Positions 29,901 through 44,900 of a DNA stretch of 64,000 nucleotides are shown in pieces. Source of the DNA: Platycnemis pennipes (lineage: Eukaryota; Arthropoda; Insecta; Odonata; Platycnemididae); contig OW121855.1 of NCBI GenBank assembly GCA_933228895.1, positions 48,746,698 to 48,810,697 on the forward strand, read 5' to 3'. The position numbers and the translations under genes were made by a program. The number at the start of each line of letters is the position of its first letter. Within the stretch, counting starts at the first letter, position 1. Under the pieces are notes generated by a model. It was given only the letters and a program-made list of their open reading frames with translations. It was not told where the DNA came from and made no database searches.

Positions 29901-32900
29901 TTCCAATGAATTGACTTTGATTAACTTACAACAGTATAAGTAACACAATTCAACCAAAGAAAATTGGCAAATTTAACCCTTTGCGGTCCAACGTTGAGGC
30001 TGGATCGACAGGCCTAGCTCTAGCAGCAGGTCCAACGTCGAGTTGAGCTCGACATCAGATGGCGCTGCGATTATGCGCATTTTATGTACGGTGCTGCTAT
30101 CTTATGTCACTTTTGTGAACTTCCAGTAACTTATGAAGCCTTTTCACCTATTTTTCAAATAGTATTTCTTTCGGCTAATACTTGAATTCCACAAAAAAAA
30201 TTGGACCGCAAAGGGTTAATTTTATAAAAATGCTTTATAGCATTAAATGAATTCGTAGAATCATTATTATTGAGGAATTAGATTTTAACAAGAATTTATA
30301 ATGCATTTACAGCAGACAGAAACAGAATATGAAATTGGCAAGTCATTATGGTTTTATAATAACATAAGGATGGGAGACAAGGAACATCTCTTCAGCTACA
30401 CTTAATATAATATATATTCACATTATTTGGAGTTTTATTAATTAGAGAAGGTTTTTCTACCCAGCTTTATAATCTCCTTCAGCATCCTTCATGTTCCATC
30501 CTAATACCCTTCCTCCTAATTTCATCTGACAACTTCCTTATTCCACCCACCATTCACCACCACCACCACAAAGTTCTGAAAGATACACACCAGCATGCTC
30601 CCATCCACATTAATTCTAATGTTGCCTACGCAGAAATGACTTTAAGGAATTTCAAGCTAGGTAAAAGGAAAATAAATAATTAACAATCCATAAGTTGAAA
30701 GTGGCACTGACAAACATATAAATAAACAAAATGACGGACTGATTCTGGAATATATATACAATGGTGTGATGGGCCTTTCCGGTTTCTGTCTTCATAGTTT
30801 CTAGTTTCTGTACCTGACAACCTGGAGGATATCATATCAATCTTGAGAGAGTCACTAACCCTGCAGCCTGAAGCCAGTGTAGCCTAAATAACAATAACAT
30901 TTATCCCTGCTGAAAATGACTGTGGCATTCTACTTATGGATGTTAAAAAGGTGATGCACAAAATTGACCAAAATACAATGTAAACAAAATAATATGTGGC
31001 ATAAAAAAATGACCAATGGTCAAAACCAGTTCTGGGACCATTAAAATTTCAGTCGCTGCCCTGAGGTCTGAGGTATGGTCAATAGCAAGCCAAATGCTAA
31101 CAAAATAGCAATGAGTGGATGCATCATAGGCTTACCCAAACTGTCATGTACTTGACTCAATCCTCCAAAAACTAAGCAGTGTTGACCTTTGTACAAGCAG
31201 ACAGCCCTGCTCCAAAGGAAATTATGAGCATTAATTTTTGTGGTAATTAAGGGGGAACATGAGACTATTGCATTTCAGAGACCTGAAAATAGGGATTTTA
31301 TAGGTACTAGAGAAAAAAAATGGGTTTTCTTTTCAAAATGCGGTCATGCATATAAGAGACTGAGCTACGGTAGGAAGACACACTCACGTATTTCTGCTAA
31401 CTCAATGTCATAACCAATTACAGTAACATTCATACTTGTAGTAATTTGGACCCATTGAGTCAATTTTCAATGAAATTTTAAGTGAGAACCACAACCAACA
31501 TAGGAATGTATAAGTAGGCTTTGACGAATGAGCAGATACCACATGCATTGATTGAAAATCTGAAGGGCTAAATGAAATTAAAACCTAAATGATGAGTAGT
31601 CCATAAATGATGGCATATTTAAGTTAAAATGACCATCCTCTCCTCACTTACCCCACTTTATAAAAACAAAAAGAGCTATGATTTAGTGCCTCCTATGAGT
31701 AAACAATTAATAAAAAATAGTGATGAGTACCTAGGGCAATAATACAATTGATACTGGCAATGAATCAATGTTTTAAGCATTAAGTTTTAAATCAAACTAT
31801 TACCATGAGATTATCTTTATCTCTATCCAGCTGAACTAGGCTATCCCGAAGTTTATTCATTTCTGCCTTCTGCGATTTTGCTTCTTTGCTGATTTTCAAG
31901 CTGTTTTCTTCACTTCCCTTTACACGATCTTGCAAAATATTTTGCTCACTGACTAGCTGTGATAATTTTGCCTGAGCTTCAACAAGGGCACGCTCCGTTT
32001 GTTCTTGAAGAGTTCTGGATAAAAATATAGTAACATATTGAAAAGAAATATCATGAAAAGAATGCATAAACATATTAAATTCAATTTCAAGAATAACAAG
32101 ACAACAATGGGCTGACAATGATGGTCACAACTTTGTGCATATATTTTTCATAACAAGTTAAAACAGACAAGATTCACAGCAAATTTAACTATGGGGCAAT
32201 TTCAATATGTATAGCAATATACGTTTTCCTTTCTTTTCAATGTCCAGTCATAATTTTCATAATGGACCACTAAGGAAATCATAAGTAAGAATTCAAAGAC
32301 ATTTTCATTTTAAAGAACTTCACCAACTCTGAATGAGAAAAATGAGGAATTAATGCATTTTAAAAGATTTTTAACAGAAGTATTACAACATTTTCCTGAA
32401 TAATAGAGGGCATAAAAAGAATAAAAGCATGTTTATAGACACGACCCCTTCAATTACATTTGAGCACTCTTAACCCGAGAATCCCTAAACTGGATACACC
32501 CGTAATCCGGCAATTTTGCCATGACCAACCACCCGGTACTTTGTGGAAAATGCCTAAACAGTTTTTACCGAAACATTGCTCCATAACCTGTCGAGATATT
32601 ATCCCATTCTTAACGTTAATTTTCCTATTCCGAGAATCAAAATAATTTAAACATATTAATTTCTTGTACTTCGTGTTTACTGGAATTATTCTGCAAAATG
32701 AAGTAAACATTTAAATTTGAAGACATCGCCAAGACAGACTATGACTAATTTACAGATTGCCCACTTTCAATGGCACGCGCATTTTTGATTGAACACTTAG
32801 ACATAATTTCATAAAATTATTAGTTATCTGCTTATGCTTCTCCCAAATCATGTCTCATCTACACAGTTGTGGCAACAGCTAAGGAGTGAGGCATCAGCAC

Positions 32901-35900
32901 AAAACGTTAACGATCGCAGAAAAAGTGCAAGTAGTGAAAAAGCTTGACGCTGTTGCATCAGTAAAGCGTTTGTCTGAAACATACTGCGTGGGATCTTCAA
33001 AATTATATCACATTAAGAAGCTAAAAGAGAAAATTCTCAAAATTTTACTGTTTAAATGACACAAAGAAATGGATTACAGAGAAAAAAACTATGAAAGAAG
33101 ATTTAGGTGCTGTTTCAGATCGTGTGGTTTCGATTGCGTCGAAGTGAAGGCCTTATTTTTTCTGGCCAAACGCTAACGAAGCAGGATAAACTATTTCAGA
33201 AACAGATGTGATCAATCTAAAAGAAGTGATGTGGGAAATTTCGCGTGATGGAATAGTATTTTACAGTTCTAAAACACGCATGGTTTAAATTGTGGCCTGC
33301 TTTAATGTTTGAGAAATGTAGAAGAAATTTAAGATAATCCATACTTCTGAGGATAAAAATATGATGATGGAGTTTTCAAAGAGCATCTGTAACCCTGAAT
33401 TAAAGGAAATGGAATTGGTAAATTTAGTGGAAATGATACTCTTACCACACATTTCACAGATGATGAAATCATTGAAATGGTTATTAATAACAATAAATCT
33501 GAGTGGGGATGAAGATGATGAGTCTGAAATTGTTGAAGGAAGACTACTATTGATGTTTGTCTTTAAGCAATCATATAGTCCGATCTAGCACGACGTAGTG
33601 ATGGGCGGCCGTGTAGATGACACCCACATGTTGATATCATGCTGAATCAGCTGATTACAAACCAAATGCGGTAGGAAGTATGTTGCGCAGAACAATGCAT
33701 AAGAAATATCATATTATATATACCCTTTTCCAATAATAATATTATACTTTTAAATTTGCAGCAATATGATGTGTACGATGCTTAGATTCCATTATTTTCA
33801 CTCACTGTGCCACTTCGATACTTTTAAAAAATACCTTTGCGAATTAAGACACCATTTCTTTCTGATTATTCTCAGTGAATTTTTAAAAATTACGTTCAGT
33901 AAATGGCAAACGATATATATTTTGTCATAAATAATTGACTCATTTCAATGAAAACATCCCAACATCAAAAATAGACCAGTTGCCATGCATTACCCAAGGA
34001 CCGGCAAAATCCCTAATCCAGCATCACTTCGGTTCCGACTGTGCCGGATTAAAGATGCTCAACTGTATATAAATTTTCCATTTTTCATCAGTTCCACAAT
34101 CAAAGGTTTTAAGCCTAAAGCATGATCCCGTTTGCATGGCTTTCCCAACTCCAGGTCCAGGGAACAATATACATTCCATCTCTTTAATGCAAAGGATACA
34201 AAGAAAATGTCATCATTATGCCAAAAGGGAAATCAGCAAACTAATATGTGGTACATATTATGAAAAAGTGAGTTATTTGGGGAGGGTATACTTTTGTCAA
34301 GTGTGATCACATAGATGATAATGCAGTTTAAAAAACATAGAGGGATGGAAGGGAACAATTATACTCAACCTTTTAATTTTGATACATATGTATTCATCTC
34401 ACTAGAAGCAGCATTATGGGTTATCAAGATCAAAAGGGTAAACTATTATATGAACAGGTGCCTAAGTATGATTATACATAATACAGTCAAGCCCACTTAT
34501 ATCAAACCCGTTTATAATGAAGTCCCAGTTTTAACAAAGTAAAGGCTATTCCCCGTCAAAGAGAGGCTGGGAAAAACTGGTCCACATATAACGAAGTTCG
34601 GTTATTAGGTATGAAGTAAATATTCAGCCCCCTCAACTTCATTATAAACGGGCTTCACTGTACTAATACAAAGGTGGTTTTGATCCCTTTGAATAAATCA
34701 TCCTTGAATTTAATAAAACGATTCACTGCTGACAAAAATACTACATGAACCAGCAGTTGGTAAGAATCTGGAGGTAGGAGTACAAATAACTATGGCAAGA
34801 GATTAGTGATCATCAAACATACAATGACACCTGAGGACACTTAGTTATATGTGTTCACTATCTCCACTTAGACTCTTCAAGCAATTTACTTGGCTGACCT
34901 CATTAGTCCTATTTATTTTTGAGGGTATTGATTGTCCTTCATTAGGATGCAATGCCACAAATGAATCAATTCAAATATTGTGAAAAACCATCAAGAAAAA
35001 AATTCAACTAACTTACAACACTGTAACCACTTGCAATGAAAAAGATACTTAGCTAGAAAAAAATAGGTTGTACGTTTCTACTCATTTGATGCAATTCTTC
35101 AAATCATACATGTAATCTTACTTCAGTTGATTGTTGAGATTCTTCTCTTTTTGGTAGTCAGACTGACAATTCTTCAAAGACTCCTCAAGCCTGGATATAG
35201 TGCTCTCATGCCTATGTATTATTGAACGCAATGAACCATGGCCACTACTCAGCTCTCTCTGCTCTGCCTGGAGTTTCCTCAAGCGTGCTTGTGCCTCAGC
35301 AAGTGACTCTTCCAATTTAGCCTTCTCATTTTCATGCAGCTCAGTTTCCACCTACAAATAAAGTAGAGAATATGCAAAATACCCTTACAAGGAATGGAGG
35401 ACAATATAAAATATTAAGAAAATAGATACTTCATAAGTGAGTACAAACATTTTGATTACAAATACTTTTCACTCTGTTGTTGAACACAATACTCATTAGG
35501 CACTGAAGCTCTTTAGGAAGCTTATTATATACGTGTTCACTAGCAGATTTTATAACATGGGTAGTCTTAGTAGTGCGAATAAAAGGAATGTGAACATCTC
35601 ATTGTTGCCCTGTACCATAATTATGTACCTCAGAGTTTTGTATGAAGTTATTTAAATCAGCTTTGGTGTAACAAAGTACTGAGGATAAAATGTAATAATG
35701 AAATGCAGGGGAAAGTGGAAGAATCAAATTGCTAGAATCTCGCACTATCATGCAGCATGACTCACCTATTTCGACCTTCCCTTGTGGCATTTTTGATATC
35801 CCTCCCCCTCTTCCCTCCTTGGACATTACCCCTCAGTCGGCTAATTACCCTCCAGACTTAGCTGAAGGACTTGCACGACAGGCATAGCTAACGACAGTCG

Positions 35901-38900
35901 GAGCAAAAATGCCAACAATGTCTACGATTCCAAAATTCATCGATTCCGGACTGCACGATGCTGGCAAACCATGCCGCCACCTCACCGGGTTCGGCATCAC
36001 TTTTATATCCCCCTGAATGCGGATGAAGACCAGAAGTTTGGCCATCGTACAAGCCATCATTTGGTGTGCTCCCGCCGGAGTCAGAAAAGAGTTACTGATG
36101 CTCCGATGATAAACTTCCACCTCACCCACTCTACCCATACCACTTTCCCTCCCCTCAATATCTACCTATCGGCTACATATTTCCATGTTAAACCCCATTC
36201 CACCTTTGACCTTGGTGGAAACACCCCCTCCTTGTACCAGAAAAAACCTCCCCTCTCACGCCCCCTGTTCGAGTTGAGACAGCAAGGAACTCACTTGCTG
36301 AGTATGTGCAGCGGTCTTGAGTTAGTTTTGAGAGGCTTCATTGTTTTCGAGGGTGTCCTAGTGGCCTCTCTCTATTGATCCAAGTTGTTAGGGATTTCCC
36401 TGAATGGGAAGAATATTTCAATGGTTGGTTTGTACTTGCTCTATTTGTTTAAATACATTTATTACCATAGTTAGATGTTTCTTGTTCTATTTGACCCCAT
36501 CTTTCTCACCCGAGCTTGGAAAGAATTTTGTCCCCTAGACGAGCATTTCTCGTGAATTCATTATTCCATTCGAAAAACGCTGCACTCTGTAGACAACATT
36601 TAGTCAGCAGAAGACTACTGTGCAGGTTTGTTGGAGCACCCAGAACTCCCATCAAAGGGCTGGTTGTGTGAGGCTGGCACTCTCTCTCTCTGTGGACACT
36701 CACCAAGGGAGCATTCTCTATTTACCAATTATCATAGCCTTGAAAGTAGATACATGCAAATACTAGAAAGTATTCGATAATCGAGATCTTGAATAATTAT
36801 GCTGAAAGAAAAAGTTCAAATACCTTGAATATTGTGCCATACACAATTGGGCACATATGCAGCACTACATTTGATGATTTGATGAACTAATTCATATGCC
36901 CCACAAAAGGATTGAGGAGATATGAGTCTGTTGTTGGGTATCACCGCAAAATTTATAGTAGAGATACAACTGTTTCAATAAATGGAATTCCAGTGAAACT
37001 GTTATCATTTCACAATACATCACATGCCAAAACTAATCACTGCTAGTCATGATTCAACATCATCACAGGTTGCTGCTAGATATGAGATACTTTAACTCCA
37101 TTACATATTAATAATTAAGTTATAAGAGGTCACATAATGTGTCTCTTCTTCCAAATTGTACTTAGCTAATAGCTAGAGATCCGTGAAAGTGGTTTTATTT
37201 TTTGCTAAAATTCGTTTTAAAACTATGTGATTTCGGTGTTATAGAAAATCTTGGCGGTGTTATTATAATGTTACAATTTTTGTGCATTTCTAGGCGTTTT
37301 ATTATTTTTGGTACACATTTTGTGAATGCTTATACTTTTATTAAGCTTTTTACATAACAAGAAAGGCAGTGAAAGAAGCACGCATAACTACACACAATCG
37401 GAAACAAAGAAACTTGAAGTGGGGTTGTGTCGAAACAAGGAGGTGCCCTTGTGTCTAAGGAGGACCTCCTTGTGTAGAAATGATTTTTTTTTTTGCATTG
37501 AAGCTCAGTGGAGCGCCGAATATCCGACGATCAACCGCTAATAAGTAGCACCCCCTCTCCTCCTATCTTTTCTGTTACTTCCCCCCTTGCCTCAACTGCT
37601 AGTGCTTCCGTTCCCAGCCAGCGGCCGTGTTAAAGTTTACAAAATTGTTACATTAGGCCCACACTTAAGGTTTTCCTGCAACAAGTTATCCAATTACGCT
37701 GTCTACTGCATTGCGGTGAGTCACAGGAATTACTGCTCGGCATTGACAGGTGCGCGCGGGCACGTGAGCTTATATTTCCGCTCTTCCGCGGCCGTGTTAA
37801 ATTTCTTTCAGCACATTATTGATTCAGAATATCTAATTCTTCAGGAGAGAAAGCGCGTCATTCTAGATATTTCCGAGAATTTCAGGATTGATAAATGTGA
37901 ATCGAAGAGAGAGGCGGTGATTAATTTAACGGCAAATTCCGGCGGAGACATCACTATAGTGTACGATATTACGGGAATGCGATATGCGCGAGACAAAACA
38001 AGCCAATTTACCTTTGAATCGTAATGAGATAGAGCGAATGAACGTCAGAAGCGTTAAACAATGAAGGCTTAGGCTTTAATCGATTATGACTCTTTACATG
38101 TGATTTTTTCGCTAATTCACGTAAAATTCACGAAAAAGGCGAAATTTCGTTTTATTTTCCGATTTCGCGGTATTTCGCGTTATTTCGTGATATCGCATCT
38201 CGCAAATTTCACGGATCTCTACTAATAGCTAATAAATTTTACGTATGAGTAACTCTACTCTACTACTCTACTACCAGTACGAGCTATTGTCACAATTTTC
38301 TGTCAAGACATCATCAATAATACACTGAGACCCCTGAATTTGATAAACTATACCTTCAAAAAGAGGAAACTAATTTGAATGCAGTGTAATGTATTTGATA
38401 GAATGTTCATTTTTACATTTATCCGAGTAAATAACAAATTTTTGTCACCTGAGATAAACTTTTACTACATTATATTTGAAAATAAAAAAGCATTTTCACT
38501 TCAAATCCAATGACCAAGAATTGCATGCTGTTATCCCACGGTATTCTGTTATCCCACATAAGGGATAATTCAGCTGGGCATTGAACGCAGACCTCGTTGC
38601 ACTGAAGCATTTTCAGTGAATCATAATAAATCGTAATTTTAAATATACATAGCCAATGATGTTATTGAAAATCAGAAGAAAACAATTTTTATTTATATCA
38701 AATTTATATGAAACTGGTGACTCTACTAAAACTCAAGTATGACCATTGCAGCCATAAGGTCGTCAGCATCAAGAGTATAGAAAAGTACAGAAGTAATGAT
38801 TATCAGTATTGCGAAAATGTATTAAAATTGGTTTTCTCTTTGGAAGAGATAGCTTCTCAAACTCCGGCATATTGGCGCAATATACTGACATTAGATCCTT

Positions 38901-41900
38901 ACTGCACTGTGCATCAAACACGAGAAAAATGTTTACTTTGTCATAGTAATACCATAGTTCATTCTGCCAAATTTGCGGTTGACACAGCCAAGTTAATCTT
39001 GTAAATTTTCAATTCAGTTGAACTTTGAGTAGTTTGAGGTTAGATTTAAAACTAAACATTTCATGAAAGTACATTTTCTGCTCACTTATTAGCTCTATAT
39101 TAAAGCCATAATTGGTAGTTATGTTATTATATATCTGAAATTTGAAAATCAGAATCTATTCTAGTGAATTAACTGGCTATGATGAGTGCCATGATTCCTA
39201 ATCGGAAAATCCGCATGAGTGTTCACTCCTATGAGTGACTATCCTGGCTAAAACCCTCACTGTGGTAAGAGAAGAGTGATATACATCTTTACATGCAATT
39301 GAATGTCCAATAAGAACTGGAAACTTTGTAGTTATTGCTTTGGAGGCCTACCTTTTGTAATAGAATTCATTTTTCATGTGTTATTTTGAGTGGAAAAGTG
39401 TACATTTAGTCCTGTCTATTTTGGAGGGGTGCACAATGAATTGAACTGTCCCCTAAAATTCAGATAGCCTGTTCCGAGATTTGATAAGTGATGGTAATGG
39501 TCTTAAAAATGTATATTTGGAGGACAAATTAAAGAGCTGTTGTAAACCTCTAAGCAAACCCTTACACTTATTTTGACAAGATAAATGTTGCAACATCCCT
39601 TGCCTTTGGGTATGCCAAACTCAAATGAGAAGGGCTGGTCATTGAAGTTGATAAGCCCCAAATATTAGCTCTTAGCCATAACCTATCAAAGTCAATGGAG
39701 GGGGCATACCCGGTTACATGACTTATAAGAGGTGGGTCCATGTTGGAATCATGGCCTTTTCTCTCACATCCATATTTGAATAACTCGCCCTGTTTATTGA
39801 GAGACAACACGTTGTATCACTTTGAGGTGAAAATTCTTGAAACACCTTGACAGTGACACATGTTGATACCTACGTCGGTTGTCTCTCAGTAAGCAGCGCG
39901 GATTATATATACCCTGTGAATTTATTCAATTATGGATTTAAAACTCCACAAAGTGATGTCTTCAGTGTTAGCTTATTTTCTCTCACATGCAAATTGCCCA
40001 GTTTGGAGGGATCTGAGGGGTAGGTGGGAACTTAACAATACACATTTTAAAAAAAATAGCAGAATGAAGCAGCGCATCTGAAAAAGTTGAAGTGATTACA
40101 AACCACATAGAAAAGGATAGACACCAGCTGAGTTACCAAATAGGTTGGGAACTGTAAATCACTGCAAACAACCAGTTCACTGAAAACATTGAAACAACTT
40201 CAGCCTTCACTTATTGAATTTTCCAAAATCTTAAATAACTTAATTTTATACCATTCCACAAAAAACATTTAATGCCTCCCAATCCCGTTCAACACATACC
40301 CACCAGTAATCCCTTGAGGAATGTTAATCTTGAAAATTAGAGTGGTAATAAATTAATCAAAGTTAAAATGAAAAGTAAGAGGTAACAGTTTAAGAACATA
40401 AAAGATAAATGAAACAGTAAGACACTTGACAAAAAAATACCTGTAGTTGTTTCCTCAATGCACTTAGTTCTTCCTCTAATCGTCTGATATCATTTCTGGC
40501 AGCAAACAATTCTTCGCTAGTATTTACAGATTGAGTCTGAAAAAGTTGATAAACATTGGTATCATTATGTTCTTTGCTAACAGGACCATTTATTCATATT
40601 GACACATCCATAAGTTCTAATTATTTCAGTGAATGACTATAATTTCCAAATAAAAATGTAATTATTAACCCTCTTAGTGCCACCGAATTTTGGTGGTACT
40701 AGCGAAAAGTGCCAGCATGATTTTGAGAGTTTTGTAACTCCTTGTGAAAAATATAAACAACATGAAGTTACTTTTTAGATATGAATGTAATGTTTTTTAA
40801 TTTAAGTAAAAAAGGATTAATTGTTGTTTATGGTATTCTGGCACATTGCATAAAGGATAAATGTAATTATTACAACCAAAATAGTTTAAATATTAATTTG
40901 CTCCTCAAGCCGATATATCGGCTCGTGGCACTTTCTGCCCGTGGAGCAAAAGCCGATATATCGGCCCGTGGCACTAACAGGGTTAAAGGCTGAAATAGTT
41001 TGAAAATGACAACAATTTACTAGACAAAATGTACCTTGCATATACGGTAGAGCATATATTCACCATACATAAACTGTGACATGCTCAAAATTGGAAATTA
41101 TACATGGAAATACAATATGTATCAAAATGCACTTAATAATGAGTTAGCAGAAGGTAAGGGACTGTTGACCTAGATTAGTGACTGGGCCTGATACGGAACC
41201 ACAGAAGATCATAAACCTTCCTGATTAAAATTATTTCCGGATATAAGAACATTTTTCTCTATTTCCACAGCTATAATTGGATGATTAGAGATGACTAGGT
41301 TGAATCATGAACAATTGAGTACTTACAATCACTGTGAACTGTTTTCACTAAGAGAATGATAAGACAAAAAATGGCTTTATCTTTGCTAATGACAAAAACA
41401 TCTGAATTTATTCCAAATGAATCAACACATTCAATGCGAATGGCCAATTAGGAGGTCATGCCAGTAAAAGATGAATGACAAGTGACTTCTTAGCCCACAA
41501 CACATAAGATGGAAAAATGTTCCATTACTAGGTAACAAGCACATTAAATTTTAGTGTACTGAATGTGCTAAAGGACTTTTTTTAGCGAAAAAGTAGCCTA
41601 CTTGTTTGAAAATATATGAAAGCAGCTATTTTAAAAGTCAATACCACATACTGGTCACCAGCAGCTAAAAAAGTTGGTCAAAGTTGATCAAACATTTTTT
41701 CATTAAAATCTACATTACCAATCAGGTCCTTGATATGTACAATGGTTCATCACTAAGCATGAATTACTTCCTCAACAAGAGTGGACTTGTAAGAGTCTCA
41801 TTGAAAAAACCATTTCAGTCAATCTTCTACGATGCTGAATTCCCACACTTGAAAAGCATCCCACGAAGAAAATATTTTTGGGCCAATTACTCACCTTTTA

Positions 41901-44900
41901 AAACCATAAAAAGTAGCACCAATGAAAATATGAGATGCTTGAAGTCAATGAAAATTTATGGGTGATTTGATAGAGAATTTCCAATCTTAAAAAAGTCCAT
42001 ACATATCTAAAGTTCAGTATACAATGAAATTAAAGAAAATTGCTCAAACCTGATCTCTTACACATTTTGACGCAGAATCAGAATAACTCTCTTCTCCTTT
42101 GCCATCATCATCAAGGTGGAATGAAATTTTCACTAAACTATAGTCATCAAAACATTCACTAGATGAATCTGGGCAACATGAACAACTTGTAATTTCAATG
42201 GATTCATTCCAGTCCTGAGTTCTCTAAACAATGCAAAAATGGTATTTTAATAATGCTCCTTTACAAACTAGTGATAAAATTTTAAAGCTTTCTGGAGCAT
42301 TGAGGATTTTTAAACAAAATGAATTATTAGTTAAATAGGAATACAGGGTAATCATCCCTTAGTCATGTAATTAACGCATTCTTACATTCACTGAGTAAGT
42401 AGATATGTACGTATTTCAAATTGAAAATTACTCCGAGAATTACTAGTTACATTGATCTATCGTTTGGACAGCAGCAGTGGACATATTTTTCAAGTGAACT
42501 TAATTGGTGGTTACCTACATCATAGTTAAGAGAGAATATATTACTCCTATAAATACTATTTTGCATATTTCTGCATTTACAGTTTGAGCAGTGACTACTT
42601 AGAAATTTTTATAAGTGACCTTTAAAATTAAAGAAATATGTAATACAGCAATATAATAAGTGACATTGTACCCTTAGTGGCAATTTAGTTACATAAATGG
42701 AAATTGAAAAAGCTCAGAGCACTCTTCTTATCACTATGATTGAAGAAATCAATGCAGCAATTACTTGCCTAAGTAGAAGACTCAGAAGTGTTTTCTAGTG
42801 AGTTTACATGCTCTTAAAAATTCATTAGAACAATATGAGATTATTAATGTTCTACAGGTTAAGGTAGGTTCAGATGGAAGCCAAATACATCCCTTGCAGA
42901 ACAGTCTGGGAAACAGATGTCAGTAATGCCAACACACATGGAAGAAAACACAAAAAAAGCCGAGAGCATTACTTCCCATGCAAACTATGTATCTACCTCA
43001 CACAATATCCTTTTAGCTCCTTCCTCTCATCATTTCACCCCAACTGCCTACTCTCTCCTCCTTTTCAATTTTTATCCAACACTGTCCCATATTCTGCATC
43101 CTTCAAAGAACCCTCTTCCTTTTTTTACGTCTTCAATCCACTTACTCTGGTGCTCTTGTGTCTCTTCTTAATCTCTTTAATCCTTTTGAGCCAGAGCCTT
43201 AAAAAAGGGGCATGAGCACTTTTTTCACTCCTCTGTACGGGACTCATGGTAAGGAAATTGTTCAGTATGCCTTTCGCCTGCTTTGGGACCCAACTCTACA
43301 GGACACTGGGCCCTTTCCCCTTCCATTGGGCTCGACCATCCAACCCTTTAGCAGTCTCTCTTGCAGTACAAGTCTACAGTAAACTGAATGTATTAGCTGT
43401 GTTTTTTTAAACAAACATTTTTGTACACTTCAAAAATTTGAACTTTAAAATGGATTCTAAGTGTTTTGAAATTTTGAACGAAGCATTTGAAATTTTAAAC
43501 GAAATTCTAGACTTAATATTTATGAACTTTATGCAGATCTTTTACAACAGCAATTTTGATTTCTCAAAAGTTTCTTCCATTAATACCACAAAACCATATT
43601 ACCCATTCTTCTTTTTCATTGGCACTGGTGAAGTTAAAAATATTTATTTGCATTTTTTAATTTTGTATTTTCTATTATTTTTAAAAAGCTTTTCCAGCAG
43701 AATGGGTACAACATTTTTCATTAGTTAGAAGTTTTTGTGTGTGGTAAATCTTAATGGTATGGATCCACACATTGTCTTACATTTTACTCCAGACATGTAA
43801 TTTGACATGTGTCTTTTTACCTCCTGCTTGCTACATACCATACAAGTTGACAAAGTATGAAATAAGATATAAAAGAAAATGAGGAAATATAAATAGACAT
43901 GACAAGTAAGACTGCACAAATCAAGATCACACCAAACTTTGAATTGAGCAACAACTTTATCCAATTGCATATTTTTGCCATGGAAATGCTTATGTACCTA
44001 CGAGTTGTGTGGAGTTCCGCAATAGTACTCCATTGATATTAATGCTAGAATTGTGATTAAAAATTTCATTAACTCGGCAAAAAACAAATAATCCATTATA
44101 CAGTTTCAATTTTAGGAATATACAACAAATATTTGTTTAGAAAAACTAGTGTATATACAATTAGTTAAGGCTGGAGTCATGCCACAAGGGAGGTTACTAT
44201 GAGATGAAGGGTCGAGCCCAGTTGCATGGAAAAGGGTCTTAGCTCACACTAAGCTGAGTCTCAAGGGGCACCAGTATACCTGCGATTATTGCTTCCGTGG
44301 GGGTCACTTCTCTTCCTCTTCATCTGCCATAGCTGACATTCATTCTTTTCTTTCTTTTGTGAAGAAAAATCCTCGTTGGCTATAGCCAACATTCTGTGTG
44401 GAAGGGTATATCAACTTCCTCTACTACATTATCATACACAGCACCTTCTCAATTGTCATCCTTATCACCTAGCCAACCTTTGTCATCCTCAAATCTCAAA
44501 AGCAGTTTCTTTCTTTCTATGTATTCGCTTTCTTCAAATGTCCACATTTAGGCACCATGCAACACTAGGCTCGAGATCAGACTTTTCAGTCCTTCTTAAC
44601 ATCCCTTCTCAGCACCCCTTAAAGTCCTCTCCAATGAGTAAACCTCTCTCACCAAATGGATTCTCTTTTTGATTATTGCAGGTCCTACATCCAATCCCCT
44701 CCTTAACCAAGTAGTTAAATTGATCCACCTGCTCCAGCACTTAATTTTAATTTAATGTGCACCTCTTCATTCTAGAAAATCTTTAATATCCTTATGTTTT
44801 ATCTCAATCCTGTATACTTTACATTGATTCCATAAAGCAGCTAGAATCATTTGTAATTCCTTGGCTGACTGGCTATCTAGCAAGTGCTTGATAAACCCCA

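Noticed and set aside
42874..43215. 113-codon plus frame
   Set aside because: Ser/Phe/Leu-rich low-complexity frame in an intron, with no homology or splice support.
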